Assembly: GCF_963678635.1 (NCBI RefSeq)
Contig: NC_087070.1
Span: 20,443,461-20,507,460, forward strand
DNA from: Symsagittifera roscoffensis
Taxonomy: Eukaryota; Xenacoelomorpha; Acoela; Convolutidae
Direction of reading: 5' to 3'
Length of the DNA: 64,000 nucleotides
The position numbers and the translations under genes were made by a program. The stretch's first letter is position 1; every line of letters begins with the position of its first letter. The notes under the pieces are model-generated. The model had not been told where the DNA came from and did not search any database. It was given only the letters and a program-made list of their open reading frames with translations. Of this stretch, positions 33,717 to 44,200 are shown piece by piece.

Positions 33717-34272
33717 TTTTAGACGATTCTTCAAAAAAAAACAATCTGCTTGATTACTTTGTACTTTTCTCCTACTGAGCTCACGTGTTTTTGGTAGTTT
33801 TGACTCTGATTTCATATGAAAAATATATGACCGGAAACAGTAAAAACAAAAATTGTTTTTTTTTCAGTTTTCATTCGATATCTAAATATCATCATGGACA
33901 CATGATGAAACATGAAACTCATACATATTTAAACAAAAACAGATGTTTTTTTTCACATGTCCTAGACTTCTTTTAAAATGAAGTTACGAAGTTTTTTGTA
34001 CTTTTTTTGGAATTTTTTTATCTGCTAGGTTCAAACTTTCAAGATGATTTTTAATTTTATTTGCAGTTTTTAAAACAGGGTTATGGAAATCATATGAAGG
34101 TACTTTTGCTACCTTCCTCAACTTATCGCTAGATTTTTTGTTGTTTTTTTTTGAGTCAATATTGATTGAATTGCGTGAAATTATGAAAAATAAGAAAAAA
34201 CAAGCGGTAAATGAAAAAAAAATGCAAAATTGCAAAACTGAGAGTTAAATCTCATCATCCCACTTCTAGGGA
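33717..34272 (-). promoter_or_regulatory. Putative 5' flank of the PAN + GON gene
   Basis: This is the stretch between exon 1 and the LTR retroelement. It holds a CACGTG E-box near 33783 and, on the minus strand, a TATATTTT-like box near 33820 and a TCAGT initiator-like site near 33778. Each is short and may be chance. The LTR element inserted only about 560 bp upstream of the start codon, so it may now supply or disturb regulatory sequence. Confidence 0.25.
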
Positions 34273-34276
34273 CGAT

Positions 34277-34655
34277 TGAGTTGGGACCTAAGGTCTAACA
34301 CATAGAGTAATTTTAGATAGTGTTCACCGTCTGCTCGTCACGCTATCTTATTTTCGGCCGGATAGATTCGTGCAACTTCTTAGTCTAATACCGATCTTAA
34401 TCTTACTCTTATATCTCTTAGTCTCAATAGATCTAGAGTATACTGGTTTTACTACGATTCGGTCTCTTGCAGAAAACAACTAAGTTCTAAGTTAAATTCA
34501 AATCTATCTGGTGCTAAAATTACAAGTAATTTCAGCACTTACAATTAAATGGGTTGTTAGTTTGAAGGAGTATGATTGGTTAGTCTTTAATACTTTATAG
34601 GGATAAAATATCTAAATTAAAACCAATAACAAATTATAGTTTGGATCTGGTTCCA
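34277..34655 (-). repeat. 3' LTR (379 bp)
   Basis: Pairs with 42603-42965 at high identity; shared segments include CGTCTGCTCGTCACGCTATC and GGCCGGATAGATTCGTGCAA. It has about 16 bases near its left end that the other LTR lacks. Confidence 0.85.
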
Positions 34656-34999
34656 CCCATCCGGGCTTTACAGAAATTTTGTTCTTTGACTTCTATCTGT
34701 AATGGAGGATGGTTGATGATTGTTTGTATTTCGCGAGCATCATTTCTTGGTTCCGTTCTTGGAGAAGGAAGCTCCAAGAAGCTGGAATCGTCGATATTAT
34801 TCTTGTCATTCAACAATGACTGTGACCGCCAACAAAATCAATCTGATTTCCAAATGGTTTGTTATGATTGTTTGTTCTTCTTCAGCGGAGAACTGAATGT
34901 GTTCCGATCCTTTTTGGGAATGGCGTGAAGATTGAGTTTGGAGGGAATGCCTTGTAACTCGGATCTGTACGTATACTTAGACATCGAGGTGTTCATTGG

Positions 35000-36438
35000 T
35001 CTGATTCAATAAAATCCTTTGCTGCGAAGTCAAGTCGTACTTCAAATCCTTTGAGTTGTGATTGTGGGCGGCTTATCGGTTGTGTTTAGCCATTCTGTAG
35101 ATTGAGTGTGAGGGGGTCGTCTAGTTTCTTGATGCTCGTCTTCGTGATTAGGTGTGATCTATATACTGCATTATATAATTTATATATATAAATTTTTATT
35201 AGTTCTGTTTTTAGTTATGATTCTTTATTAGTTTTTATTGCAAAAGCGTTTTAATTTAGTTGTGTTATTTTAAAGAGTTATTCACCCTTGAGTAGTTCTC
35301 GTCAAAAATAGGGAGTGGGTCACAAAGCGTGTTCTCTAGCCCGGTGGGTTAGGCCGGCTATTAAGCATGCTCAGATCGTCCTCTTCTGATGGGTTAGGCC
35401 AGGAGTGAGGGTATGATTGTATGCTGGTTTTTTATGGGGTCCTGTTTTGTCTTAACCTTTCATGTTGTGTTTGTTACTGGTTTTTTTCTTTTGTTGTTTT
35501 GGTTGTGTCCTTTTCTTAAAAATCGAATTGTTTGGTTTGGGTTTGTCTTGCGACTTTTTGGTGTTCTATTGTTTCTTTTTTGGACTTTTCAATAGTCTTC
35601 AAAAGAATAATTCAACCAGTTGTTTAAGCTGGTTTAATCCGGTTTGGGTACCGTGGGTTTTCTTTTCTCAGTCATGCTGTTAGTTTGTGGTTTATGGTGT
35701 TTAGTAAGCTGCGTTGGTTAGTTTAGATTATTTTATAATTCCTTTCCAACCGTTGCCGATTTCAAAGCATAATTTATTTTTTTTGTGCTTCACGTTTTTC
35801 CGCTGGGGTTAGTTTTAGGCCCTTGCTTATTTCATTATGCATAAAGGACTTAAATTCATAGTCATGAGCACCACTGTTACTCATTACGCCCATCACACAA
35901 TTTTGGTTATACAGCGAGAAGCGAGACAGTCGGGTTAAAAGCAAGTTTGAAATTTGTTTTTGCTTGTTTAGGTTGTTGTTAGTCAAAGTTAAAACTTAAA
36001 ATTCATTATTTTCAACAATTCGTCGTGGGCGAGCTGTGCGAGTTTGGATAGAATTCTTTTGCGAGTGAATTTAAAGAAGCGTCTTTAAAAGGTTAGAACT
36101 GCTTTCTTTCGTATAAGTTTAGTACTTGAATTTTTAAATTTACCGATTTGCGGGGGTTGAAATTATTAATTTTTTTCTTTGTTTTTAGATTTACTACATT
36201 GGGGAAAAGAAATTATAGATGAATTTACTACTATGGGAAAAAGTTTTACTGTATCATTCAGTGCGGTTTGTTAATAGAAGTTTATAGTTTTGTAAAAAAA
36301 GATTCGTATTTTAATTTGATTTTTCTGTTTGTAGGTGATTGTGATCTAAAGACTAAAGAAAAAGAAAAAACGTTTAATTAGGAATGGTTATTTGTATTTT
36401 GAATTTTTTAGTTTTAATTTATTCAATTCATGCTTACC
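35000..36438 (-). other. Internal region of the LTR element, 3' half
   Basis: A/C-rich on the minus strand. Apart from a 70-codon Lys-rich stretch (35774-35986) I see no coding signal, and no polymerase motifs on either strand. Confidence 0.45.
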
Positions 36439-37023
36439 TTATTCATCGGGAAAGAAGCCATGAGGGAAAACATTGTGGATGACATCAGATGTGGTTAGTA
36501 GCTTTGCTAATATGCGAATGATTTTTTTAGTCTGAAGCAGTGGCCAAAGCATTTGGAGTGCTTTAATGTTTTTTAGTTTTTCAGTGCCAACGGAAATCTC
36601 ATAAGGTGTGTTTTGGATTAAATTAAAAAGCACGTGATTATATTTAGTGTTGTGTATGAACTCTTAAAATGGTACTTCAACAGAATGGATGTATTCATGC
36701 GGGACAATGAGTGGTCGGGATTCTTCTTCGTTGAAGGTTTTGGTGAGGGGACAGAATATATACATTTGCGTGATCGGGTCATAGTTACGGAGAATGCCTT
36801 GAAAGTTAGTATTTTTAATACAATATGTGAAAATTAAAAAAAAGGTTATGTGTATTTGGAGTTAATAAAATGATATTGATGATGGGGCTGTCGTGATGGT
36901 GTATGTAAGTCAAAGTGATTTTGCATGAATCTTAATAAGTGTAAGTGTGTGTCTGTTTAGTTCTTAACATGATGTCGTGTGAACAGTGCAAATCACGTTC
37001 TTTGGGAGTGAGGAAGTGAAAGG

Positions 37024-37572
37024 TTAGTGAAAAGGTTTCAAATTTTTCAAAAATGATTCATAAACTTGGATGTCACAAAGTGCTTCTGAAATGATGTGAT
37101 CGTGTTTTTTATCTAGTGCGTTAAGTGTGAAAAGATAAGGTATTCGGATCAAGATTTTTTCGGTTAATTGCGGGTTAGCGAACTGATCGTCGTCGAGGAA
37201 ATGATCTTGGTTAGGTCTGATGACATTGTGGTCGTAGTATTCGATGGAATACTTGTAAGCGCGGGGTGCAGTGAATGTTTTTAATAGCTTTTTGTATCCT
37301 ACATGTGTAAACTGCCGAGGAGTTAGTGCTGTAGTTAGTCTGAAAAGGTCATTTTTCTTCCTTTCTATGTCCTGTAGTGTGTTAAGGAGTGGTAAAGCAA
37401 GTGGATTTGGAAAATTTGGATATGATGTCCAATGAAGTGTACGGATTAGTACATGTTCATCTTCGTAATTGTGTTGTTCAGTGTTAGTGTCGGAGTGGTT
37501 ATATTTATTTTGGGGAAAGAATTGTAAAGTTACTTGGAGAAATTTGCTAGTGTTTGGTATGATCTGGGTGAT
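37024..37572 (-). pseudogene. Open frame in the LTR element, no start codon
   Basis: 182 codons with no in-frame stop until TAA at 37026-37024, entered by a frameshift from the Thr/Ser/Pro-rich open stretch at 37547-37757. The translation includes KYSIEYYDHNVIRPNQ. It resembles no retroelement domain I know. Further minus-strand pieces lie at 36439-36810 and 35774-35986. Likely a gag- or env-like product of a non-autonomous element, now broken. Confidence 0.5.
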
Positions 37573-39300
37573 TTATATATTCTCGGGCTGTTCCGGGTTT
37601 CGATGGAAACGGGTGATTGGGGCATTTTCGTTTAGAGGTTCTATAAGCACGGTTAGCAATGGATAATGATTGTGTTGATATTGAGGATTGAGCTAAAGAT
37701 GGGGTGTAATCTGAAGAAGGTGTGGGAGTTGGTGGGTTTAGACATGTTCGACTAATGTATAGACATGTTCGTTTTAAGAGATGCTTTATTTTTTGAAAGT
37801 TCATTCAAAACTGTCTTAATTTAGGATGAAAAGAGGTGTAGCACGATTCCGGTGCTTATTTTTTTTCAAAATTTTTTCTCGAAATTTTTTTTTATTGAAT
37901 AAATGCGTCACTTTCTCGATTTTTTGTACTGTTTTTTCTCGGTTTTGTTAATCTTGGATTGTATTTTGATTTTGAAAATGATGACGAATGTGTCTAATTT
38001 GTTCTAATGTTCCTTCCCACCTGGCCTAGAGCCTAAAGTTAATGACGTCGCCTTTATATACGTAATTTAAAAAGATCGGTAAACTTTGAATTGCTGGACT
38101 TCCGCTATTCTTCTCAAACTTTGTCGGCTTAGTTGCCACATCATACATCACGCTTGTTTGCCCTGTAAGCAACTTTAATTGCATTTGCAAGAAAAGTAAT
38201 TTGTAGGTTCAGGGAGGTGGACTTGAACTTTTTCTAAATCTTTTTTTTTGGCGCAAGAGGGGTCTGCTCGAAACCTGAAGGTTTAGTGGCCTCATTACTG
38301 ATTATTTTTCTTGTGCTGTAGGAAACTTCCCTTGTAGTTGAAAAAGCAAGTCTCATTTAGGGCTTAAAATTGTCAAGATTTTTTATGAAATCATATTTTT
38401 TCTGCGCCACTTGTGTCTGCTCAATAGTTATCGGCTTTATCTCCTCTTTGTAAGGTTTGTTCCTTTGCTAAATACTCAAATTTTTGCCCTACTAACCTTA
38501 AATGAACTTTTATCGAGACACAAAAAATTAATTATTTGTTATTTCTATTTTGTTATTTTTGTTATTTCTAAGTTTTTATGTTTTCGACTTCTTACGTTTT
38601 TATAATTGTGTTTAATTGCAAGTGGCGCAAAGCTCCACTTCACCACTGTGTCAAAAATGATGAAAAAGCTCCCAAAAATCCTAGAAAAAATTCCGGCAAC
38701 CAATATGTGTGAGAAAATAAATTTATGGTCGTATTGACTTTTGCCTTTTCTCAAAATTGATACTTATGATTGCTCCAAGCGTAAGAACTAAAAGTTTTTG
38801 AAAAACCAATTAAAATTGCAAAAATTGCTTTCCATTCGCAGCTAAATTAAAAATTGACAAAGGACAAATTGTGTCAAGTGAGCGAAATAATCTATATGAT
38901 TATATAAATCCCAGAACTGATATGAGTTTCTATCATTGGAACTCGTGATAGATGAAAGTATTCAATCTATTGATTAAAACTAAATAGGTAAACATCCGCT
39001 CGCTTTCAGAAAACCATTGAAAAAAGTTTAACAACTCTTACTTTCGCACATAAAAAAAAACAGATGTCTGTCGGGGATTTAGTTTAAGGATGGTCTGATG
39101 TTGAAATAATCCCAATTGCTTTTGCGTTTTTTTTTTGTTTAAGTTTGATAATCAAAACTTCCATCGAGGGTAGTGAAAGCTGAATCACAGAGTTATCTTT
39201 GTGTTTTGAGGCTAGCTGCAATTAGACAAATGCTTACATAATTATATTCGAGTATTTAACATTATGAGGTAAAAACTGCATGCAATGAGAAGAAATGAGA

Positions 39301-40321
39301 ACAAGTCTGCTCGTATCAGGGCAAAGCCCTGAATGTTCCGACTGTCTTTTAGGACCTATGAAGCAGAAATAACATGAACAATTTTAACGTATTAAAAAAA
39401 ATTTAAAAAGTTTTTTTTTTTAATTTAAGTGATAGATTTTGCTCCTTCTAACAAATCAATTATGCATATAACCTTCCTTGAACCAATTTAGAACGGTTTC
39501 TAAGTCTGAATGAATCTCGCCTACGCGTTAATAGCGCAAAATATATTGCGCGTTAATTGTCCAAAATTGGCCAAAATGGCTATCTGTACATCCCCATAAC
39601 TTTACTAAAAAAGATCACAGATGAAACATATTCTCACTTCTAAGCTTAGGACAACAATAGTTTTCGAATGATCTAGAAAAACTCTGTCAAAAAATGATTA
39701 GTTAAAAAGTCGAAATTTGTCTGAAGAAAAAAAACCACCCGAGCACAAGTATTCCGTTAATTTCGTTACGAAACTGGAACAAGAAATTTCCAAAAACGTT
39801 ATGTGTTCTTACGTTTATTGTTCCGAATTTTAAAATGTGATTAACGGAATTTTGTGCTCGGGGTGGGTTTCGCTTATCTTCAGACAAATTTTAACTTTTT
39901 AACTAGCCATTTTTGACGAAAATTTTTTCATTTCATTCGAAAGATATTGTTGTCTTGAACTTAAACTTGAAAAGATCTTTCACCTGTGATCATTTTTTGT
40001 AAAATTATTGGTGTTTAAATAATGCGTGTTTAATATATTTCGCGCTATTAACACGTAAGCGGAGATTTCATCCGCCCTAGAAATCTTTTCAAATCGGTTG
40101 AAGGAAACTTATTTGCAATAATTGATTTGTTACTAGGAGCGAAATCTATCACTTTGTATTTTATTTGGCGCGTGGTGAATGCTTTCACAAAAAATTTCAA
40201 GCTTTCACTTTTAAATCGTAAGTTTTATTACATTTATTTTTTTTTCACGTTATTACTGCTCCATAGACCTCAAAAGACAGTCGGAACATTCAGGGCTCCG
40301 CCCTGATGCCAGCAGTCTTGT
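39301..40321. mobile_element. Full foldback element, copy A
   Basis: Left end ACAAGTCTGCTCGTATCAGG, right end CCAGCAGTCTTGT, with inverted arms about 480 bp long around a short spacer near 39780-39830. Subterminal hairpins are CAGGGCAAAGCCCTG and CAGGGCTCCGCCCTG. No transposase. Confidence 0.85.
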
Positions 40322-40411
40322 TATGATTTTGAAACTTCCTGCTCGGTTGAACTTTGTTCAGCTTCAATTTAATGTCAAAAGATAGATGACTAACATTTTC
40401 CTTATTGAGTA

Positions 40412-40445
40412 TGAGTGGGTGTGTGTGTGTCTGCGTGTGCACGTA
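40412..40445. repeat. GT-rich microsatellite, copy A
   Basis: GTGGGTGTGTGTGTGTCTGCG followed by TGTGCACG. The counterpart in copy B at about 47218-47245 has one more GT. Confidence 0.8.
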
Positions 40446-40596
40446 TGTTTGTATGTTGAAAACTTTCTAGTTCATCATCGAAAAACACTGTTATTTTTTT
40501 GCTGTTGTGACACACTTGTCTCGTAAAATTGAATGGTTTACTTGAAATATTGTGGGACTCTTATAGGATTATTTTGCAAAAAGATATAGGTTGTGA

Positions 40597-40842
40597 CAGG
40601 GGCGGATTTAGGAGGGGGGCGGGGTGGGAGCGGACGCCCTCCAAAGGGATTCGACCCCCTGCCGACCCAAAAGGTCCCCCCTTTGATACTTTTTCAGAAA
40701 TCAATTTTTGGCCGACCGACCCTAAAATTTTTCAAAAGGCACCTTCGGCGCCAATATATACTAACTTTGAAGGGGAGCGCGCGCCAAAAAAACGCAATTT
40801 TTTTTGTCAAAATTTTGGAAAGTTTTTTGAAAATCCGCCCCC
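40597..40842. mobile_element. hAT-type MITE, internally deleted, in copy A only
   Basis: Begins CAGGGGCGGATTTAGG and retains the TATATACTAACTTTGA module, then ends abruptly at AATCCGCCCCCC. Copy B has instead about 110 bp of other sequence after GTGACAGG, so insertion plus local deletion happened after the segment duplicated. Confidence 0.8.
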
Positions 40843-41289
40843 CAATGTTTGCTCACATAAACTGTTGTTAAATCATCTTGTTTTTGATTTTTTTTTAAAT
40901 CTGAAATGTCAGGTTTTTGAAAATAAAGAGAAATTTGTAGTTTTCTGATCGATGCAAGAGTCTAACTAATTGTTTTGTTCAACCTTAGATAGCAGAAATT
41001 GGCCCTTGAAACTAGAGCAAGAACTTTTAAATTAATGAAGAATCGAATTTTCAGACAGGAAATTGTAAATTAACCAATAAAATCAGTTTGAGTTTTTTTG
41101 TGGAAATTCAATTGCAAGCTCGTAAATGTAACCAACCAATTTAAGTTAGAAACACTGGTTCCAAATGTAGCTCATAGATAAACAAATTAAAAACTATGGA
41201 AATATAGTTTAGCAGTTCATCATTCATCTCACATCTATAAACAATGATGACTTAACAGATTTTAAAAAAAATAGATAGTAAAAGAAAAA

Positions 41290-41520
41290 TTGTTGAGAAG
41301 CACTACCCGTTTTCTCGTCAGCGGAACCAGTAACGAAAAACTTATGCTAGTTTCGTTTTGTTCAGGTGATCCCCATCACTTGGTGTCTGACATGTGTGCT
41401 AAAGTTGAAGTGGCTCAAAGCAAGTCGACTATGTACTTAGAATTGACTCGCCGAGATCTCAAGATCTCACAACTAACTTCCGTTCATATTCAACCTGCAG
41501 GAAATCACTGTGCTCCTTAA
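41290..41520 (+). CDS. Small ORF in copy A, doubtful
   Basis: 76 codons in a patch of raised GC, starting with a non-ATG codon. The core (SFCSGDPHHLVSDMCAKVE) is shared with copy B, but most base differences between the two copies change the amino acid, which does not suggest selection. It could be an old exon. No domain recognised. Confidence 0.25.
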   Translation: MLRSTTRFLVSGTSNEKLMLVSFCSGDPHHLVSDMCAKVEVAQSKSTMYLELTRRDLKISQLTSVHIQPAGNHCAP

Positions 41521-42162
41521 GTTTTTGCAATTAATTATTATTTACAACCTACTATAATTTCAGCCAAAAAAACCTATGTTTAATTTGCTTAATTGATGCG
41601 CCAATCCGAAATAACAATGTTAAATCTGGTGATTTATCACCAGTTTAGTAGGAATGTTTTTTGATTGATTTTTAAAATAGAAAACCCAAAAAATTTTTCG
41701 TTTTTATTTACCCGCAATGAACATTAAAATAAATAAGCAATTTCTCAGATTTTAAATTGCGAAAATAAAGTTAAAATCTGATTGATTTTTGTCTAGAAAA
41801 CAAACTCCAAGCTTGTAAATTAAACGGACATTTTAGTTTTGATACTTTACAAAATTTGTAAAAATTTAAGATTAAAAACGTTTTAGATTTTAGATTTAAA
41901 ATCAATTTAAAATCTGAGATATTGCTTTTTTTATTTTAATGTTCATTGCGGTTAAAATAAAACGAAAATTTTTTTTGAGATTTTTTTGTGAATGTCAATA
42001 TTTTGATATTGAAACTGAAAAGTTTGTACACATAATTTATTTCTGAAATCTTCCGGTTCAATTCAAGCGGTTTTTAATATTTTCTCACTTGCAAAAAATT
42101 GAATTTAAGCCAATTAAAGCAAATTGTCTGAGCAGTTTTTGTTTTAAGTACAACAGAGGGAT

Positions 42163-42384
42163 TTGAGGAACAACTTAGTGCTCAAAATTGCCAGAATATT
42201 TGACACGAATATAAAAGACATCCTCAGTTTAAAAAAACTGAAACACACCCAAACACTAGTTCCTTCCCATTTTCAAAGGTCGGAACAACAATCTGATGTT
42301 TTGACGGTCCGCAAAACAATTTTGTGCTGCAAGATCATTTGTCCGATCTTTGAAAATGCGGAAGAACTTTGTATTCCTTTGTAG
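42163..42384. repeat. ORF-bearing stretch with a stem-loop, copy A
   Basis: CATTTTCAAAGGTCGGAACA near 42268 pairs with a TTTGTCCGATCTTTGAAAATG-type arm near 42338. The 73-codon ORF over it is probably chance. Copy B repeats the arrangement at 48835-49035. Confidence 0.5.
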
Positions 42385-42590
42385 TCGTATGTCGTCTCTT
42401 GTCTGAGTTCTTCTTACAGTACCGGGTATTTCTCGTATTGTTCGGAATAGTGGCTCTGATCTATTGAGTCGTAGAGACATTTCAATTAAATGATTGTCAT
42501 GTAACATTTTTGAAAATGCTTTTGTCTAATTCTAGTCTATTTTGATAGTTCTGAGCTAATTTGTTTTTTAAAGTCTTGCTCGAGCCTTTT

Positions 42591-42600
42591 GGTCGCACCA
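42591..42600 (-). other. Putative primer-binding site TGGTGCGACC
   Basis: Begins with TGG two bases inside the 5' LTR on the minus strand, the position and first bases expected for a tRNA 3'-end complement. The tRNA was not identified. Confidence 0.55.
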
Positions 42601-42602
42601 GA

Positions 42603-42965
42603 TGAGTTGGGACTTAAGTAATTTCAGATAGGGTACACCGTCTGCTCGTCACGCTATCCTATTTTCGGCCGGATAGATTCGTGCAACTTCTTAGTCTAAT
42701 AGCGATCGTAATCTTACTCTTATATCTTTAAGTCTCAATAGATCTAGAGTATACTGGTTTTAATACGATTCGGTCTCTTGGAGAAATCAACTAAGTTGTA
42801 GGTTAAATTCAAATCTCTCTGGTGCTGAAATTACAAGTAATTTCAATACTTACAAATAAATGGGTTGTTAGTTTGAGGATTATGATTGGTTAGTCTTTAA
42901 TATTTTATAGAGATAAAATATCTAAATTATAACCAATAATAAATTATAGTTTGGATCTGGTTCCA
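42603..42965 (-). repeat. 5' LTR (363 bp)
   Basis: Shares its ends and most of its length with 34277-34655. Differences are scattered substitutions and one short deletion, so the insertion is not recent. Confidence 0.85.
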
Positions 42966-43370
42966 CGATGTCGGCGGCTAATATTTACACTTTGTCGGTT
43001 GCGCCGATGTTATTTCCGCAACCAAAAGGTTTGGACACTTCTCCTTTTAAGCGCAGAGTTTTGGTCACTTCTCTCATCAAGAATTCGACCCCCTTACCCT
43101 TTGGAGTGTAAAAGTTTTAAACACTTCTCTGATCAAAAATTCGACCCCCTTACCCTTTGGAGTTAGTTCTCGACATTCATTATCTGCCGACTAACGCTAA
43201 AATTTTCTGAAGGATAATACATGCCGATTTTTTTGCCAACAAAGTTTTTTTTGTCAAAACACGGTTCTTATAGTGTTCAAAAATTATTTGGTCGACCTGT
43301 AAAAGACGACAAAGTTCTTCAAATTTATAAAAATCATCCTCCCTGAAAAACTTAAAGATCCGCCCCTTAT
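42966..43370. mobile_element. Diverged hAT-type MITE remnant
   Basis: AATTCGACCCCCTTACCCTTTGGAGT occurs twice as shorter near-copies (about 43081 and 43139), then TTGGTCGACCTGTAAAAG and a right end like AAGATCCGCCCCTTATCTG. The left end is not found. It begins right next to the LTR element. Confidence 0.5.
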
Positions 43371-43859
43371 CTGAACAACAGAAAAATGCCGATCAGTTTT
43401 TCCAAATTACGAATTTCTTAGAATAGAATACCTATTTACACTTACTTGAGATAACTGCTGAAGCATTCGACTATTGAACAAAAAATCAAACAATTGTTTC
43501 ACAATGTATCAATGATGCTTGTTACCCTTGCGATAAGGGTAGGGAACTTTTTCCCGTAGGGAACTTTGTTCACGGGATGCTTTCCGAATGCAAGATGTCC
43601 CTTTTCAGCATATTTTACGTGTAACACCTCGAGTACTAAGTTTAGAGTTAAATCGTTACTGAATCTACTGGTAAAAAATGTTTTTTTTTCTGTTGGATTA
43701 ATTGATTTGGGCTTAATTTTTGTCGGCTTATTTGCTGGGTGTTTCTTTTGAAAATTCTATACAGTTAACTGTTCGATTCCATTTGAGGAATGCAACATTC
43801 TCAGAGGCTTCTTATAGACGTTTTTCAACACGGTTTTTTTCTACACGCTAAAACTTTCA
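43371..43859. other. No gene seen
   Basis: AT-rich sequence. Contains GGTAGGGAACTTTTTCCC followed by GTAGGGAACTTTG, a short local repeat. A 61-codon ORF at 43566-43751 is not recognisable. Confidence 0.4.
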
Positions 43860-44200
43860 ATTTGAAATGATAAAATTTTGAAACTTTTCTCCAATTTCAT
43901 AGTTTAATTTTGTTTCAGACTAATTTAAAAAAAATCAAAAAATTAAGCTGTGCCATCACCTTGATTTGATATAATTGTAAAAGCTCATACAAAATTTTGA
44001 CTGTGAGTTGTTTTGAGGCAACTGAACATTCTCAGTTGGATGAAAACAATTGAAAGTCAAAAGTGTATGTGAGCTGTTCTAATTATATCAAATCAAGGTG
44101 ATGGCACAGCTTAGATTTTTGATTTTTTTAAAATTAGTCTAAAACAAAATTTCTGAAAAAAAATCCGAAAAAGTTTGTTTTCGAACGTTGAGCTGATTTT
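43860..44200. repeat. Long imperfect palindrome
   Basis: Arms near 43911-43997 and 44062-44155 pair over AAGCTGTGCCATCACCTTGA and TCAAGGTGATGGCACAGCTT; TTTTGTTTCAGACTAATTT pairs with AAATTAGTCTAAAACAAAA further out. The loop pairs again (TTTTGACT with AGTCAAAA). MITE-like; no ORF. Confidence 0.8.

Larger units (their letters stand above)
37758..42378. repeat. Duplicated segment, copy A
   Basis: Starts TATAGACATGTTCGTTTTAA and ends GAAGAACTTTGTATTCCT, matching copy B at 44581-49051 almost throughout. It contains a foldback element (39301-40321), a GT microsatellite, a hAT MITE not present in B, and two small ORFs. The sequence just left of it repeats TAGACATGTTCG. It lies within the LTR element. 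Confidence 0.88.
34277..42965 (-). mobile_element. LTR retroelement with CGAT target duplication, interrupted
   Basis: Two direct LTRs (34277-34655 and 42603-42965) start TGAGTTGGGAC and end TCTGGTTCCA on the plus strand. CGAT flanks both outer ends (34273-34276, 42966-42969). A primer-binding-like TGGTGCGACC lies 2 bases inside the right LTR on the minus strand, and purine-rich GGATGGG abuts the left LTR. Both place the coding sense on the minus strand, as does its A-richness. Own internal sequence is about 3.3 kb (34656-37757 and 42379-42602); the rest is a 4.6-kb segment that also occurs at 44581-49051. No RT or integrase seen. Confidence 0.82.

Noticed and set aside
34641-34928. 95-codon plus-strand ORF next to the LTR
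   Set aside because: The LTR element's primer site and purine tract place its coding sense on the minus strand; this ORF has no recognisable domain.
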